Assembly: GCA_001931875.2 (NCBI GenBank)
Contig: MSJH02000027.1
Coordinates: forward strand, 1 to 40,560
Length of the DNA stretch: 40,560 bases
Direction of reading: 5' to 3'
From: Byssochlamys sp. IMV 00236
Lineage: Eukaryota > Ascomycota > Eurotiomycetes > Eurotiales > Thermoascaceae
Below, one piece after another: positions 10,855 through 21,856 of this stretch. How positions within the stretch are numbered: the stretch's first letter is position 1; the number at the start of each line of letters is the position of its first letter. Under the pieces are notes generated by a model. The model made no database searches, was not told where the DNA came from, and worked only from the letters and a program-made list of their open reading frames with translations. The position numbers were made by a program, and so were the translations under genes.

Positions 10855-12172
10855 CAAACTTTCATATTTGATCCAAAAAGCACATTTAATTTGCAAAATC
10901 ATTACTTTTCTCTCCCCCTTGCATTATTGTTTTTTTTATTTTTATTCTTATAAAATAAAATTAATTTGACATCTGTATTTATCTGTTTACTATTTTATCT
11001 GGCTACAGTGTTCAGCCATCAAAGGAGGAGGGGATTGACTAGGCTGAAGAACGTGCATCCACTGTACTACATTAACCGGCGATCGCTTGGAAAAAGACCA
11101 AAAAAAGAAAAACACCAGAGTAGATGCCAGGTACATATTTCTCATTGGGACAAAGTAAATACCTATCATTATTTACTTATTTTGAAAGTTTATTTGTTGT
11201 TGTTTATGTGTTAAAACATAGAAGCTGTCGAATGTTTCAGCAAAAGCTATATTTAAAAAATAGGGAGATATGAATACTTATCGTCCCGTTTCTTTGTGTT
11301 GGGGATCTTCCAGTGTAATCTGTAAATTTTGCCGAAATAGATTCTCTTAAATTAGCCATACTCACTGGAGACGAGCTTAAAATTATTCCTTGAGTAGAAA
11401 GTAATGAGATAAACATATACGTTGTCATGATCACCCTTTATAAGGGAACGTACTATGATAATGCCCGCAGGTGCATGTCTGAGATGAGAAAGGTAAAGGT
11501 ACCTTGTTGGGTTTCTGTTGGTAGAGAGACCAGATCTCTTTTTAGTGATATGCTTATGACTTTGAACAAAGGGGGGAGGGATCATGTGCAAATAATGATA
11601 CTTAATTTTTTTACACCTCAAGGCAATGTCTATTTGTAAGCACCAATAAAGTAACTCTTTCCCAGACAATGTCTGATAATGAATCAGCTATATTACTTTA
11701 GATTATTTATGCTTACTGAGTCCCCTTAATAAAGGAAAGCAATATTGATAGATTTCCAATCTGTAAACGTTGTATACGACAATGTTTATCAGTTTAATAT
11801 ATTTGACATTGGCCAATGCTCAATGATAGAATAGGATGCTGTTACTGAAAAGTGATTAAATGAAGCACAGGAGTTATCAATGATTGTGTAATTCATAAGC
11901 TTCTGTAGCATAATATTAGGGATTCCATAGGCATAAGCTCAATTAATCTCGATATGCCAGTTTAAATAATCAGATCAAGAAAAGAGGAAAAGTACGCTGA
12001 CTTTGAATTGTAAACTGTCAATTCGTAAGGCCTTTCATTGTTATCTGATTTAATAAATACAATAACTTTTCTATTATCCTCTTATTTATTATCTGAATAC
12101 TTTTTATTCTTTTACTTTCAAAATAAATGCTTCATTTTTTAACAACAAATTGCAAACAAAAGTGAGTCAAAG
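10855..12172. other. Gene-poor region
   Basis: Overlapping short frames on both strands at 11237-11669 resemble no family and contradict one another. I see no RNA gene and no transposase motif. Confidence 0.4.
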
Positions 12173-12440
12173 ATGGGTAAAAGTTTCAATTTTTATCATT
12201 GTAACATTTTTTTAAACTAAGCTTTTGTTAGTCAACAGATCAAAAAACTGTTTGCTCTGTCAAACATGGTGTATGTCAAGACTAATACCTCTATTATCGC
12301 TGCTTCAAATAGACAAGTAAAACTACTAACTTCTTTTTATTAGGGTTTTCATTGATAGATGATAAACAACTGTAGCTGAGCTATCAATTCAAGATCCGGA
12401 GTGTGATCGTTACAAGGATAAAGGTTTTATCAGACAAAAA
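12173..12440 (+). other. Possible small spliced gene upstream of the LrgAB gene
   Basis: ATG at 12173 is followed at 12177 by a GTAAAA donor-like site, and TTTTGTTAG gives an acceptor at 12230-12231 (55-nt intron). Joined, the reading begins MGQQIKKLFALSNMVYVK and runs to CAA at 12316. A GTAAAA then lies directly before a perfect TACTAAC and an AG at 12342-12343. Downstream sequence has a plausible coding stretch (ELSIQDPECDRYKDKGFIRQ), but its phase does not match simply. This may be a short gene, an upstream non-coding transcript or chance. Confidence 0.15.
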
Positions 12441-12567
12441 AAGAAAAATATACTTTTTTCCTTTCAGTTATCTTGTTAATCATATATTTTCTTTGTTTTA
12501 GATTTATTTAAAGCAAAGGAGAAATAGTCATTATATGCTTCTTCTTCTTTAGATTTGTAAATAAATC

Positions 12568-14430
12568 ATGAAGCTATATACCAAGGCGATACATGCCATC
12601 AACCTATTTTTTGTACAGCAAGTACCTGCATATATTCATAATTTACCTAGAATTAGACAGCATCTTGTACGATGGACACTGAATATACTATATTTTGTCA
12701 TTGGATTACTATTCAATTGGGCAGTTAGTGCAGTACTTCGTCAAATGCCACATATGCATCAATTCCCTTCAAACGTCGCAGGCATGATTGTGGTCTTCTT
12801 TTTGCTCATCTGCGCTCATGCAATCCTTCCGACATACACCGACAAGTTTGTTCAATTGATAGACCCTTACTCTTCTTTTGCTCTGAGGAGTATGAACATC
12901 ATGTTTGTGCCTGCCGTAGTTGAAATGGTACAAAACTCACCAACACCTGGTCCTGAAGTAGGCAGAATGATCTGTGTCTTCAGTAAGTGACGTTTGGACA
13001 GTATCTTTTTAATGTATTTCTCACATAACGATTATAGTGGTCGGGTACTTTATCGGGTTCATCATTACGACCTTCTTGGTTCGTGTCTCTCGCTTCTTGA
13101 TCTTTTATCTTTTCGACTTTGGCAAAGAAGCTTCCATGTCCAACCTGCTCTCTGGAGAAAAGACCGAAATGCATACCAACAGGGTATTGAAGGAAGAATC
13201 TGTAGCAATCGATATACCAGAAGCCATCAGACAGGAGGCAAATGAACTTGTTATCGTGCCATCAAACGATATGCGAAACCTATCGGGTGATGCAATCTCT
13301 TCAAATACAGTAACCGATCGCTCTTCGTATCTGGATAATCATGTACACAGTCATGGCTGTTGTTGTAGTAACAGTTCTGCTCAAACGTATATTGCTCCCT
13401 CCAAACATAGACATGGTCCACTACATAGCTTTGCTGTATGGTGTATGAAGGAATCCAATTTCGACGACCTTTCCTTCTTTCTGATGTTTTGCTTTTGTGC
13501 TTTTATATTCCTACCGCTTCCCGAAAACAATCCGGCCATGCCCTTCTTTAGGCTCTTTCTCTATTTATCAATGACCGTTCTTCTATATTCTGCCTCCTGT
13601 AGACTTCCACCAAAGTTTCGTATTATCTTTCATCCTATCATTGTCACATCTGCTGCCGTTATGGCCGGTATTGCTTATTTTGAACGTGTCAAGGGGTTCG
13701 ATATCCTACACGGTGTTGGCCTGTACAAGGGCGGGATTACGTTTATCTCTCTGGTCGAGAAGACTCATGTTGACTGGCCAGGTGCCGGTGATATATTGGC
13801 AATGACAATGGATGTTTCCATCATTTCATTAGCATTCAATGTATACAAAAACAGACCAAGCTTGGCTCGCCAGGTAACACCAAAAAAATGAAATAATAAT
13901 TGCTCCTTTAATCGCTCATTTGTTTCTCTTAGTGGATCGTTGTTATCATCTCTATCGCTCCTGTTGCCTTTTTAGTCATGTTCATTACACCAATGTTTGC
14001 TCATGCTATTGGTTGTACACCCGATAATAGTCTTGTCTGGAGCTCTAGATCTGTGACAACCGCGATTGGTATCGTCATCAGTCGGGTTTTAGGAGCAAAT
14101 CAAAGTGTGGTTACATGTATTATTGTCTTTACTGGGATCATGGGCCCCATCTTTGGTCCTATCTTGTTCAAGATCACTCGAGTGAAAGAAGGTAAAGGAC
14201 AAGCTGTTATCAATATAAAGCGTTACTTAGTTTTTATAGATGATTACATGACAATTGGCATCACTATGGGAAGTCACTCTCATGGCGTTGGTACGGCATA
14301 TCTCATAAGTAAAAACCCAAAAGCAAGTGGTATGTCTTCTATTGCTTTTGCAATATTTGGTACTTTAGGTGTTGTTGTAGCGTCTATTCCAGCCCTCTCA
14401 GATACCATCAAAAGACTATCAGGATTCTAA
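12568..14430 (+). CDS. LrgA-LrgB fusion membrane protein (PLGG1-like transporter family)
   Basis: Predicted 566-aa multi-pass protein from four exons (12568-12982, 13038-13873, 13933-14191, 14240-14430). The N-terminal third matches LrgA/CidA (FPSNVAGMIVVFFLL, then NIMFVPAVVEMV). A hydrophilic linker with HVHSHGCCC follows. The C-terminal half matches LrgB (FHPIIVTSAAVMAG, SLAFNVYKNRPSLARQW, SRSVTTAIGIVISRVLG, FTGIMGPIFGPILFK, then MGSHSHGVGTAYL). Bacterial LrgAB/CidAB act in murein-hydrolase control and organic-acid export. The fused plant form PLGG1 moves glycolate and glycerate across the plastid envelope. The fungal role is unknown; small organic-acid transport is an inference. The last intron is 48 nt, keeps the frame and has no stop, so an unspliced reading also stays open. 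The spliced version restores the conserved spacing before GSHSHG. The 3' end converges on SEC39 with a 48-bp gap. Confidence 0.85.
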
Positions 14431-14478
14431 AATTTTGTAGATTATCATAAAAATAAACAATTTATGTATTAATATGAA

Positions 14479-17264
14479 CTAGAATAACCAACTGCCCACA
14501 ACGTTTCGAACAATATCTCGCTTTCGTTTTCCACCTTCCGTTTGCTCTCCACTTGTGCCAGCTAGCAGATCGCCAAGACTCCACTGCTTGGTAGCATTCT
14601 GTAAAAGACCTTGCCAGTTGGATGCTGACTCTGTATTGGTTTCATAGCGGTCTGCATCCAGTTGTGCCAAATCAATCTGACTTGGCTTTGTTGCATCCAG
14701 TTCACGCCACGCGGCCAGCACGTCTCGTAAATGCTCGGCAGGACTTAGAGACATTGCCATTGACAGCACATTTAATCTTCTACTCACATCGTCAAATGAC
14801 TTTAGCTTGCCCAAGTTGAAACAGATCTGCCAAACAGTATGGTCCACTTGGTCATTATACGCCTTGGGATGCTTGGTTGATTTGTTCAAAGCCATTTCCA
14901 CTGCAATTTGGCAAAGTTTGTAAGACTGCAAATAGTCTTCTTCTACAAGTGCAGCACTGGCCAACATAGAAATTGCCTTCACTTTTGCAAGCGTGTCGTC
15001 CTCATTATATCCCAATCTTGTCACAAGTTGCAGCACTTTTTCGTGGTGGTTGTAAATATCTCGTTTAATGTTTAGAAGTTTGGATATAAATTCCAGTCGA
15101 TTACTGGATTGCCGTATCTGAATTGGCATCAAGCTGATTCCAGGTTGATGTTGCACCCTATATTCTGCAATAAGTGTATGAGCAGCTTCGATTAGACCCA
15201 TTTCTTTTTTTATTTGTGTTGTAGGAGGAAGGATCTTGAGGCAATCCCAGGCTTGTTTTAAATCACCAGAATACATGTCTCCTGATGTTGCATTATCAAA
15301 GAATTCTCTTTCGGCATCTATGACTAGTTTTTCAGCTTTTGTTATATCTATCAGCTTATTTCTTCCTAATATCAATTCTTTGGCAAGCTTAAATCCTATA
15401 TAGGATGGAGGTTAGTTATCATTCTCTCATTCTTTTTATTTGTTACTTGATATCACTTACGTCCGCATCTTAATAATGAACTAAAGAATACCTCCAAAAC
15501 TTCTTCAGAGTCCAGTTTTCCAAAGACGCCTTTTCCACCATCTTGCAATCGAAGCATATCATCAAGCAATTCGCGCCAATCATCGTCTTGATCGAAGCGA
15601 GCACCTCCTGATTCTACACCACCAGCTGCCTGACTTGCTATACGTATACACAACTGTCGCTGTGAACTGACTGGCTGATCTTCCAAGTACCAACGGAGAG
15701 GTACATACGTATGGTATCTAGCGAGCATCTCAGCTGAACTAAGGTGACCTTGCAGGGTATCCATCATCTTGGTCAGACCAAAGGGTCCGGCCTCTTGAAG
15801 GGCCGTAAATATACCTAAGGGAGTGCTTGCGTATGGTAAAATAGTTGCCATATCTGTTACTTCCTTATCTTGCTGGGGGGTATCTGAAAAGATAGGAAGA
15901 CATTCAAATAGACGCACCAAGTATTCCATATGTGAGCCATCACTAGAATAAATAATGGAAAGAACAAGCCTGGAGAGGTCAAAGTTGTCCTTGATCACAC
16001 GATCTTCAGTTGACAAAGTTGGTTTTGAGTGCTCACAGATCAAACAGCATCGGTCAAGATGGTCGGGAGTTGCTTGTGTACCAAGCAACCATCGGTGCAA
16101 CAAGAACTCTGCCTTTTCCTCATCCTCGTATTCTTGTATTTTTCTGCTCTTACACACTTCGATCCACGGTAAGGCAAGTCGAAGCATATCGTCTATGATT
16201 GTCTTTGAGCTTGTGTTGTGTAATAATCCTTCCAACACTTCATAATTTGATAACTCTCGAAATTTACTCAAGTTAATGAATCTGTTGTCGTTGGAAGAGT
16301 AGACATATTTACATAGCCACTCATACTCTGCTAGCTTAGATTCTATGCCAGTGACTCCCATCACTTGGGCGTATCGACTAATCTCTAAAGCGTGGGTGCT
16401 CAAACCAATGGCATCTGCTGCATCAGCACGTTCCATATACCAATCGGCAATGACTTTCAGAGAGGTCGGGTAGTCTGTGGATTGAATACTATCGTGTAGT
16501 GTTTTTAAATAGGCAGCCTTTTCTGGCACATCAAGTCGGATCAGATCCTGTACCCAATCCTGCTCTACAACATCCAACTCTGATCTCCAAGGCTCCTGTA
16601 ACCACGGATCTTCGTGATCATTTGTGACGTGAGGTAAGTCAAAACTGCTCGGATCGGCTGTCTCTGGTATCTGTGAAAGAATGAATAGTCGGTAAGGAAG
16701 AAGCTGTTTGCCGTGATGCATAAACAATGCATCGAGCATAATATTATTCTCTTCTCTAGCTGATTCGATAGCCAAAGCAATCAAATTGCAATCACGAAAC
16801 TGACTGTAGGCTTCAGCAAAAGACCCTTTGTCGGTTAAGCTTGGCCATATCTTGATTATGGTTTCTAAGCGATCCGAGTATTGCAAAAAATAATGTCGCG
16901 TTCGTAGCCAAGTGAGCTCTTGTGTCGTTGGTGTGTATTGTGGATCGAGTTTTGCTATAATCGCCTCTGTCTGTTTCATGGCACATTCTTTTCCTAGTTT
17001 AATAATCTTTTTTTGCACATTGGGTTCATCTACCACTGTATTTAAGCATTGAACAGCTACCCAAGCATCGTCGTCTTTCACAAGTGTCAACAGTTCAAGA
17101 TCGCTTTCTTGAATGTGTGTTCCTTTCTGTCTTGATAATTGAGACCATTGTGCTTTATAAATGGCTGTTTTGTCAAGGCTGAGTTCTGTAGCAAGGTCAA
17201 GTGCTGCTTGGTAGTTTCCCTGATTTAGATGAATGAGAATGCCTTGAGTTGATGATTGGTCCAT
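14479..17264 (-). CDS. SEC39: Sec39-domain protein (NBAS homologue, Dsl1/NRZ tethering complex)
   Basis: Two exons (17264-15461 and 15395-14479, phase 1 junction with GTAAGT donor) give about 906 aa. The sequence is entirely helical in character, with no signal peptide or membrane segment. Family hallmarks include SNYEVLEGLLHNTS in the middle. The junction peptide LLRCGRFKLAKELI is the conserved LLxCGxFxLAxxLI block of Sec39/NBAS. In yeast, Sec39 (Dsl3) joins Dsl1 and Tip20 to tether COPI vesicles at the ER; the animal counterpart NBAS sits in the NRZ complex. The length is near yeast Sec39 (about 709 aa) and far below human NBAS (about 2,370 aa), because the N-terminal beta-propeller of NBAS is absent. 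The start MDQSSTQGILIHLNQGNY is the first Met of the open frame and is followed by a helical repeat. An (AAAAAG)n tract lies just upstream. Confidence 0.88.
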
Positions 17265-19598
17265 ATTGCCCGAGTTCAGACAAGCTGTAAAAAAAGAAAA
17301 AGAAAAAGAAAAAGACCGCTTTTGAACCCGCGTTCTTTTTTATGCTGTATTTTTCTGAATACAGAAAACTACAGCAAAGTTTACTACAACAAATGTAAAA
17401 TCATGGATCAAAGCTTTCCTCAGTGTGTCATTCCAAATTATCTATTGATCTAATTTCCTGAATGCCCATGGCCCATCAAGAGCGTAGTTGTTGTATACGT
17501 TGGCGACCTGGGTTGGCTGTCTGGAGGGAGACTACGACAGTGCCCCGACATCTCAGCTGTATGCCCAACCGGTCACGCGTCATTGAATGCTGTCAGATGC
17601 ATCAACTGTTATACATCCCGTTTTTCATCTTGGATCCTCTGTCATTTCTTTTCAGTAAGCCTCCTACAAGTCTTCGCGTTTTCCCAAGGTATGCTGACTC
17701 TTGGCGGTTTTATTGACCGACTATCTTCTCCATTCTCTCTGAAATAGATCAAATTCAACACGGCTACTTTCCCCAGGAAACCAACTTTCCGGATGGCGTT
17801 TTCTGCGTTGGCTCGATGTTATCAGCTAACCTTTTAGTCTCGTTCGCCTGCGAATTACATTACCCCTTTTTTACTACTTCTGCCCATAAATCAATAAGAT
17901 GCTCAATAAGAGAATAGTACTTAACTTCCTGGAAAGAGTCTTGTTTATTTTGGGAAGGATAACCTACTTTGGATGTGATCTTTAAAGACATTGTCTTAAC
18001 ATGCCTACTATTTTAAGATGTGCACGACCACTTAGAGGGTTGTCTCTAAGAAAAATGATAAACGTAATTTCGAGCATAAAAACGCTCCAAGAAACTAAGA
18101 GAGCTATAAATGTAGTTTGAGTATGTGTGAAATGGGATACATCGTATCATTAATACGTCAATTAATCTATTGATAAAAACGATAATCAAACACTATCAGC
18201 CATGAAAAAGATAGCTTGAAATATACGAACCATTGTGGTTATGGCCTCGCTGTTTATTTAGCACAACTAGGCGGGATGCTTTTAGCGCAAATTGTAGGAT
18301 TTGTACTAATTTCGCAAATACTCCTTAAATGATTACAATTAAAAAATATCGCATAAGTTACATTGATGAGGACAAAGAGAACCATGAAGAGGGTGATAAG
18401 AAAGGTGTAGATGACCTCATTTTAGTTTGATTAATGATTCTTTATTCCTCGAAAAATTGCTCTGTATTTATATCTTTTCAATTGCTGATCTAAAGGGGGG
18501 ACTATCCCTTAATTCTCTTTGGCGTGTGCGCTCTACTCAAACAGTCATATTTACTTTCTGCTTTGTGCTCTATATTTAATAGACTGGCTAGACTTTCTAT
18601 CTGCTGCGGCAACTAACTCAAAGGCTGTCTTGGTAATCCCTTTCGCTAAAAGCGCTTCGATAAGAAAACGTAAATTTTGTAGTCATGCAAACTCTACACA
18701 GGCTAATTAATCCAAAATAGGAACTTACAAGATAGCAAGTTTCTCTAAGGCATTGGAGTCAAACAGTCCAACAGCTAATGCAAGCAGTCATTACAAAGCA
18801 ACCAAAAGCCATTACTGCTTAAACAGACATTTAAAGACTGTGCCTTCAGTTAGTGAATAAAGAAAGTATATTTATTGATTAAAAAAGAGATCAGCAAAAC
18901 ACAAGACATCAACTAAATATTAATATAAATACTTACAGAAAACACAAATAATGAGAAGTTAAATATATATTATTTGCATATATGTGTTTATTCATATAAC
19001 CAAAAAGTAATTGGAGATCAACAGACTGTGGAGTGCTTCTGAGCCCTTGGATAGATCGATTGTCTTACTCGACAGCCCATCCAACATTTACATTTAATCA
19101 TAGTAACGAGGAACAAGGCATTTTTGAGAACCTGAAGCGTTTTAAGGGTTCACTGCAGAATCATCAGAACAAGCCATGTTGAAATAAATAAGAATGTTGC
19201 ACATAGGTGATACTCTATCCATCAATAGCTGGTTTTAGTTTTTTGCCTACATTGAACAGCCAATAGCATCAATAGAAGTGAAGAGTAATGTGTAAGCTTT
19301 AAGAAACATGTTTAATTGAAAGAAAGAATATAAAACTAATCAGCTGTGACAAAGATCTCTTTACTTCAAAAGCTAATTTATACACTGTCTTCCTGTGCTT
19401 AGGGATGTTTCAAGGAGCCTTTGTTGATAGTCATATGCACATAAGCAAAGACACGCTATAGAAACTCATAAGCTAATAGAAAAACGCTTTTACTGTTGTC
19501 GGAACGCATTAGCCAATAGAACATTGTCATTTGAATGATCGACTATCAACGCTTTAAAGTATTTCTGGCTTACCTTTTTTTTTTTCCCCTTTTTTTCT
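17265..19598. other. Gene-poor region
   Basis: It contains the SEC39 promoter side with (AAAAAG)n at about 17288-17312. A higher-GC island at about 17460-17830 has open reading in several frames (for example DLGWLSGGRLRQCPDISAV) but no assignable domain. From 17900 on the sequence is AT-rich with many stops in all frames. Nothing else is recognisable. Confidence 0.4.
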
Positions 19599-19695
19599 TT
19601 TTCTTTCTCTTTTCTTTCTCTTTTCTTTCTCTTTTCTTTCTCTTTTCTTTCTCTTTTCTTTCTCTTTTCTTTCTCTTTTCTTTCTCTTTTCTTTA
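19599..19695. repeat. 11-bp minisatellite (TTTTCTTTCTC)n
   Basis: Eight full head-to-tail copies of TTTTCTTTCTC end at 19609, 19620, 19631, 19642, 19653, 19664, 19675 and 19686, followed by a partial copy. The copies are essentially identical, which indicates recent slippage. On the minus strand the array is open in all frames and encodes a Lys/Arg/Glu-rich stretch (unit KEKRKKRERKE over three copies) after a short piece with NKERVQSSKGWNKAKAKA. I see no start or domain that makes this a gene. Confidence 0.9.
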
Positions 19696-20067
19696 CAGAT
19701 ACTCCTTGCTTTTTTTCTCCCTGTGAGGATGCTTTGGCCTTGGCTTTGTTCCATCCTTTAGAGGACTGGACACGCTCTTTGTTCACGCTGTAACCCTAGT
19801 ACGGTCATGTTGGTGATTCAAATGACTTGCAGATTCCTGGGCTGGCTACACTTGTGTGACCGACGAACCGCTCGCCCGTTATCTGTGAACAGAGAAATGC
19901 TCTCTAAGTGTGGCTACTCGAATAAATGCTTATGCTGTTACTAGGCTGTATCGAACCAAAAGCTATTTTGGGTAGTTTGCTGAGTCAAGACCATCTTCTG
20001 AGCTTGCGAGACGACTGGTAGACGAGGTTGGGGCCTATCGATAGCTACCTGTTGGCAGTCTGTCAAT

Positions 20068-20259
20068 CCAGACTTGTCTGGGGCTGCTCAGCTTGTACTT
20101 TCTAGGTTTTTCAGATGTATAAGTTCAGTCTTGATACATCACCACTTTTTGCAAGGTATATACACCATTGACGTTCAGTGTATACCTTCTTTTTTTGGGA
20201 TCATATGTACTCTTACCTTCCCGTGGTTGATCCTGTTAATCAAGACTTTATTGTCTTGA
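20068..20259. repeat. Cluster of four short inverted repeats
   Basis: Four potential hairpins lie within about 190 bp. CCAGAC/GTCTGG is at 20068-20081 (2-nt loop). GATGTAT/ATACATC is at 20114-20140. AAGGTATATACAC/GTGTATACCTT is at 20153-20188 (one 2-nt bulge). TCAAGAC/GTCTTGA is at 20240-20259 (6-nt loop). They may mark a structured RNA or a foldback-type element. Confidence 0.5.
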
Positions 20260-20575
20260 GAACTGAAAGGAGTACGCTTTTATTATAAATAAATATAAAT
20301 GAAAAAGTTGGTTAATAAATGACGCGTTTTTATTATTCATTGCCTGTGTATGAGTGAGATGAGTTGACGATAGCATCAATTATGTGCATTATTAAGAACA
20401 TAAAGTAGTCTTTACACTACGCTAGAGGATTTCCTATAGATTCCCAAAGATTTCCCTTTAGGCAACATGATGTTAAGAGAGTAGAATCATAATCAACCAC
20501 AAGCAAATTTATCAAGCATGTAGACATAAGTTATGCAGTAAACTTTCAGATCATTGACTATAAATAGCCTTAGTC

Positions 20576-20650
20576 TATGTTGTCAGTTTGCCAACAGATG
20601 AACCAATATCAATCACGTGTAATTATGATACATTCGTATTTTATATCAGA
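20576..20650 (+). repeat. Remnant of a dispersed repeat (TGTTGTCAGTTTG family)
   Basis: TATGTTGTCAGTTTG followed by CAACA and then CACGTGTAATTATGATACAT closely resembles 29900-29960, where CACGTATAATTGTGATAAAT occurs at equivalent spacing. A third copy of the core lies near 7685. All are on the plus strand. Here the reading frame is broken by stops. Confidence 0.5.
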
Positions 20651-20704
20651 GAAAGTCAACTGGGCAACCTTAGGTTAGACTTTGTTAGTGTGTGGTTGTA
20701 TAGT

Positions 20705-20840
20705 GACAACATAGGTAGCGCCTAGAAGAAGTACGCGTAGCATTAGCCTTCTCGCATTTCTTGTATTTTTTTGCAAACATTGACAAGTTTTATTGACGAC
20801 ATCACAAGTAGCGGATAGAGGTAGTGCCCGTGGCATTAAT
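20705..20840. repeat. Diverged tandem duplication
   Basis: A segment beginning ACAACATAGGTAGCG near 20705 and ending GCATTAG is repeated in diverged form from about 20796 to 20838 (ACGACATCACAAGTAGCG through GCATTAA). The offset is about 91 bp. It lies just before the remnant at 20882 and may be part of the same former gene. Confidence 0.35.
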
Positions 20841-20881
20841 TTATTTTCTGGTGCATGTAATGTTAACAAAAAAATCGTTGG

Positions 20882-21776
20882 TTGGAAAAACACAGGAAGA
20901 ACAGAAGGCATAAAGTCCATAAAATCTGTGCCGGATATATAGAGTTAGGCGCTGAGCATGAAGCTACTTTGCTTCTAGACGATGACAAGATTTTACCAAT
21001 ACCAAGCCAGCCACTAAAAGAAGATATTCAGAAAAAATCACTAGCTGATTTGGGCACTGACGTCCCAGTTCTATTCAAAAACTTCAAGGCCAAAGTAAAA
21101 GACACATTGCAAGCTGGTCATACTCTCCAGATAGAAAAGCATCTGCAGGAGCTGTTATCTTTAAATAACATACTATTACTACAACCACTGCAGCATAGTC
21201 GATTAATGCGCTTGGTTTTTACTGATTCTCTTTGGCTCAAATGAATGATGATTTTTTAATGAAGGTTGAATCACATCATATGAAGTTCACTTCAGCAGAA
21301 TACATGATTATCGTTGAATCAACATGCAACAAAGCGACCATATACATGGGCTTGGCAGAATTGCTTGCTTTAGCAAGGAGACCTATCGATTGTCACCTCC
21401 TTGAATCTGCAATCGCTTTTCAAATACATAGCAATTCGATTTCCTTATACCTATGCATACATTCGCACTTGATAGTGACTAATTTGTACATATAGGGTTT
21501 GCTATAACGTTTTACCTTACAAGGCTTGATCATGACGGGTATGAAATTGGCCACCTTGGCTTTCCTTCTTCTTTGGCACAGCTTCCTGTATTTGCAAACC
21601 TGAAAAACCTGAACATCTTGCTGATTGTATGTCATATCTTTTGGAAGTTTTGCAAGAAGTCAGACACACTGGATATAATCAAGCAAAGGTATCGAACATC
21701 AGTACAGCTTACTGACTTAACCGACCTGACCGATCCAACGAAGGATCGAAATCGAAATTGTTCAATTCGTTTTTAA
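20882..21776 (+). pseudogene. Hypothetical protein gene, broken or multi-exon, family unknown
   Basis: Three plus-strand pieces follow in order. At 20882-21244 there is a piece with ELGAEHEATLLLDDDKI and VPVLFKNFKAKVKDTLQ. At about 21240-21495, in a frame shifted at the TTTGGCTCAAATGA junction, there is DDFLMKVESHHMKFTS and GLAELLALARRPIDCHL. At about 21495-21776 there is FYLTRLDHDGYEIGHLGF, LPVFANLKNLNILLIVCH and a C-terminus ending NRNCSIRF. Composition and order fit one protein of about 300 aa. The second break could be an intron; the first looks like a one-base frameshift. The style (mixed alpha/beta, charged, no membrane segment) recalls expanded unknown families in Mucorales. The 3' end converges on SWC4 with about 80 bp between stops. 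Confidence 0.45.
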
Positions 21777-21856
21777 TAATGCTAATGTGTAAATTCATTG
21801 AAGCAGATAACAACATAATTGATCACTTTTCTTTTAATTGACTCTCATATAACACT

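Noticed and set aside
17462..17716. 84-codon plus-strand frame in the higher-GC island
   Set aside because: Several frames are open at once and none shows a family signature; no convincing start or splice sites.
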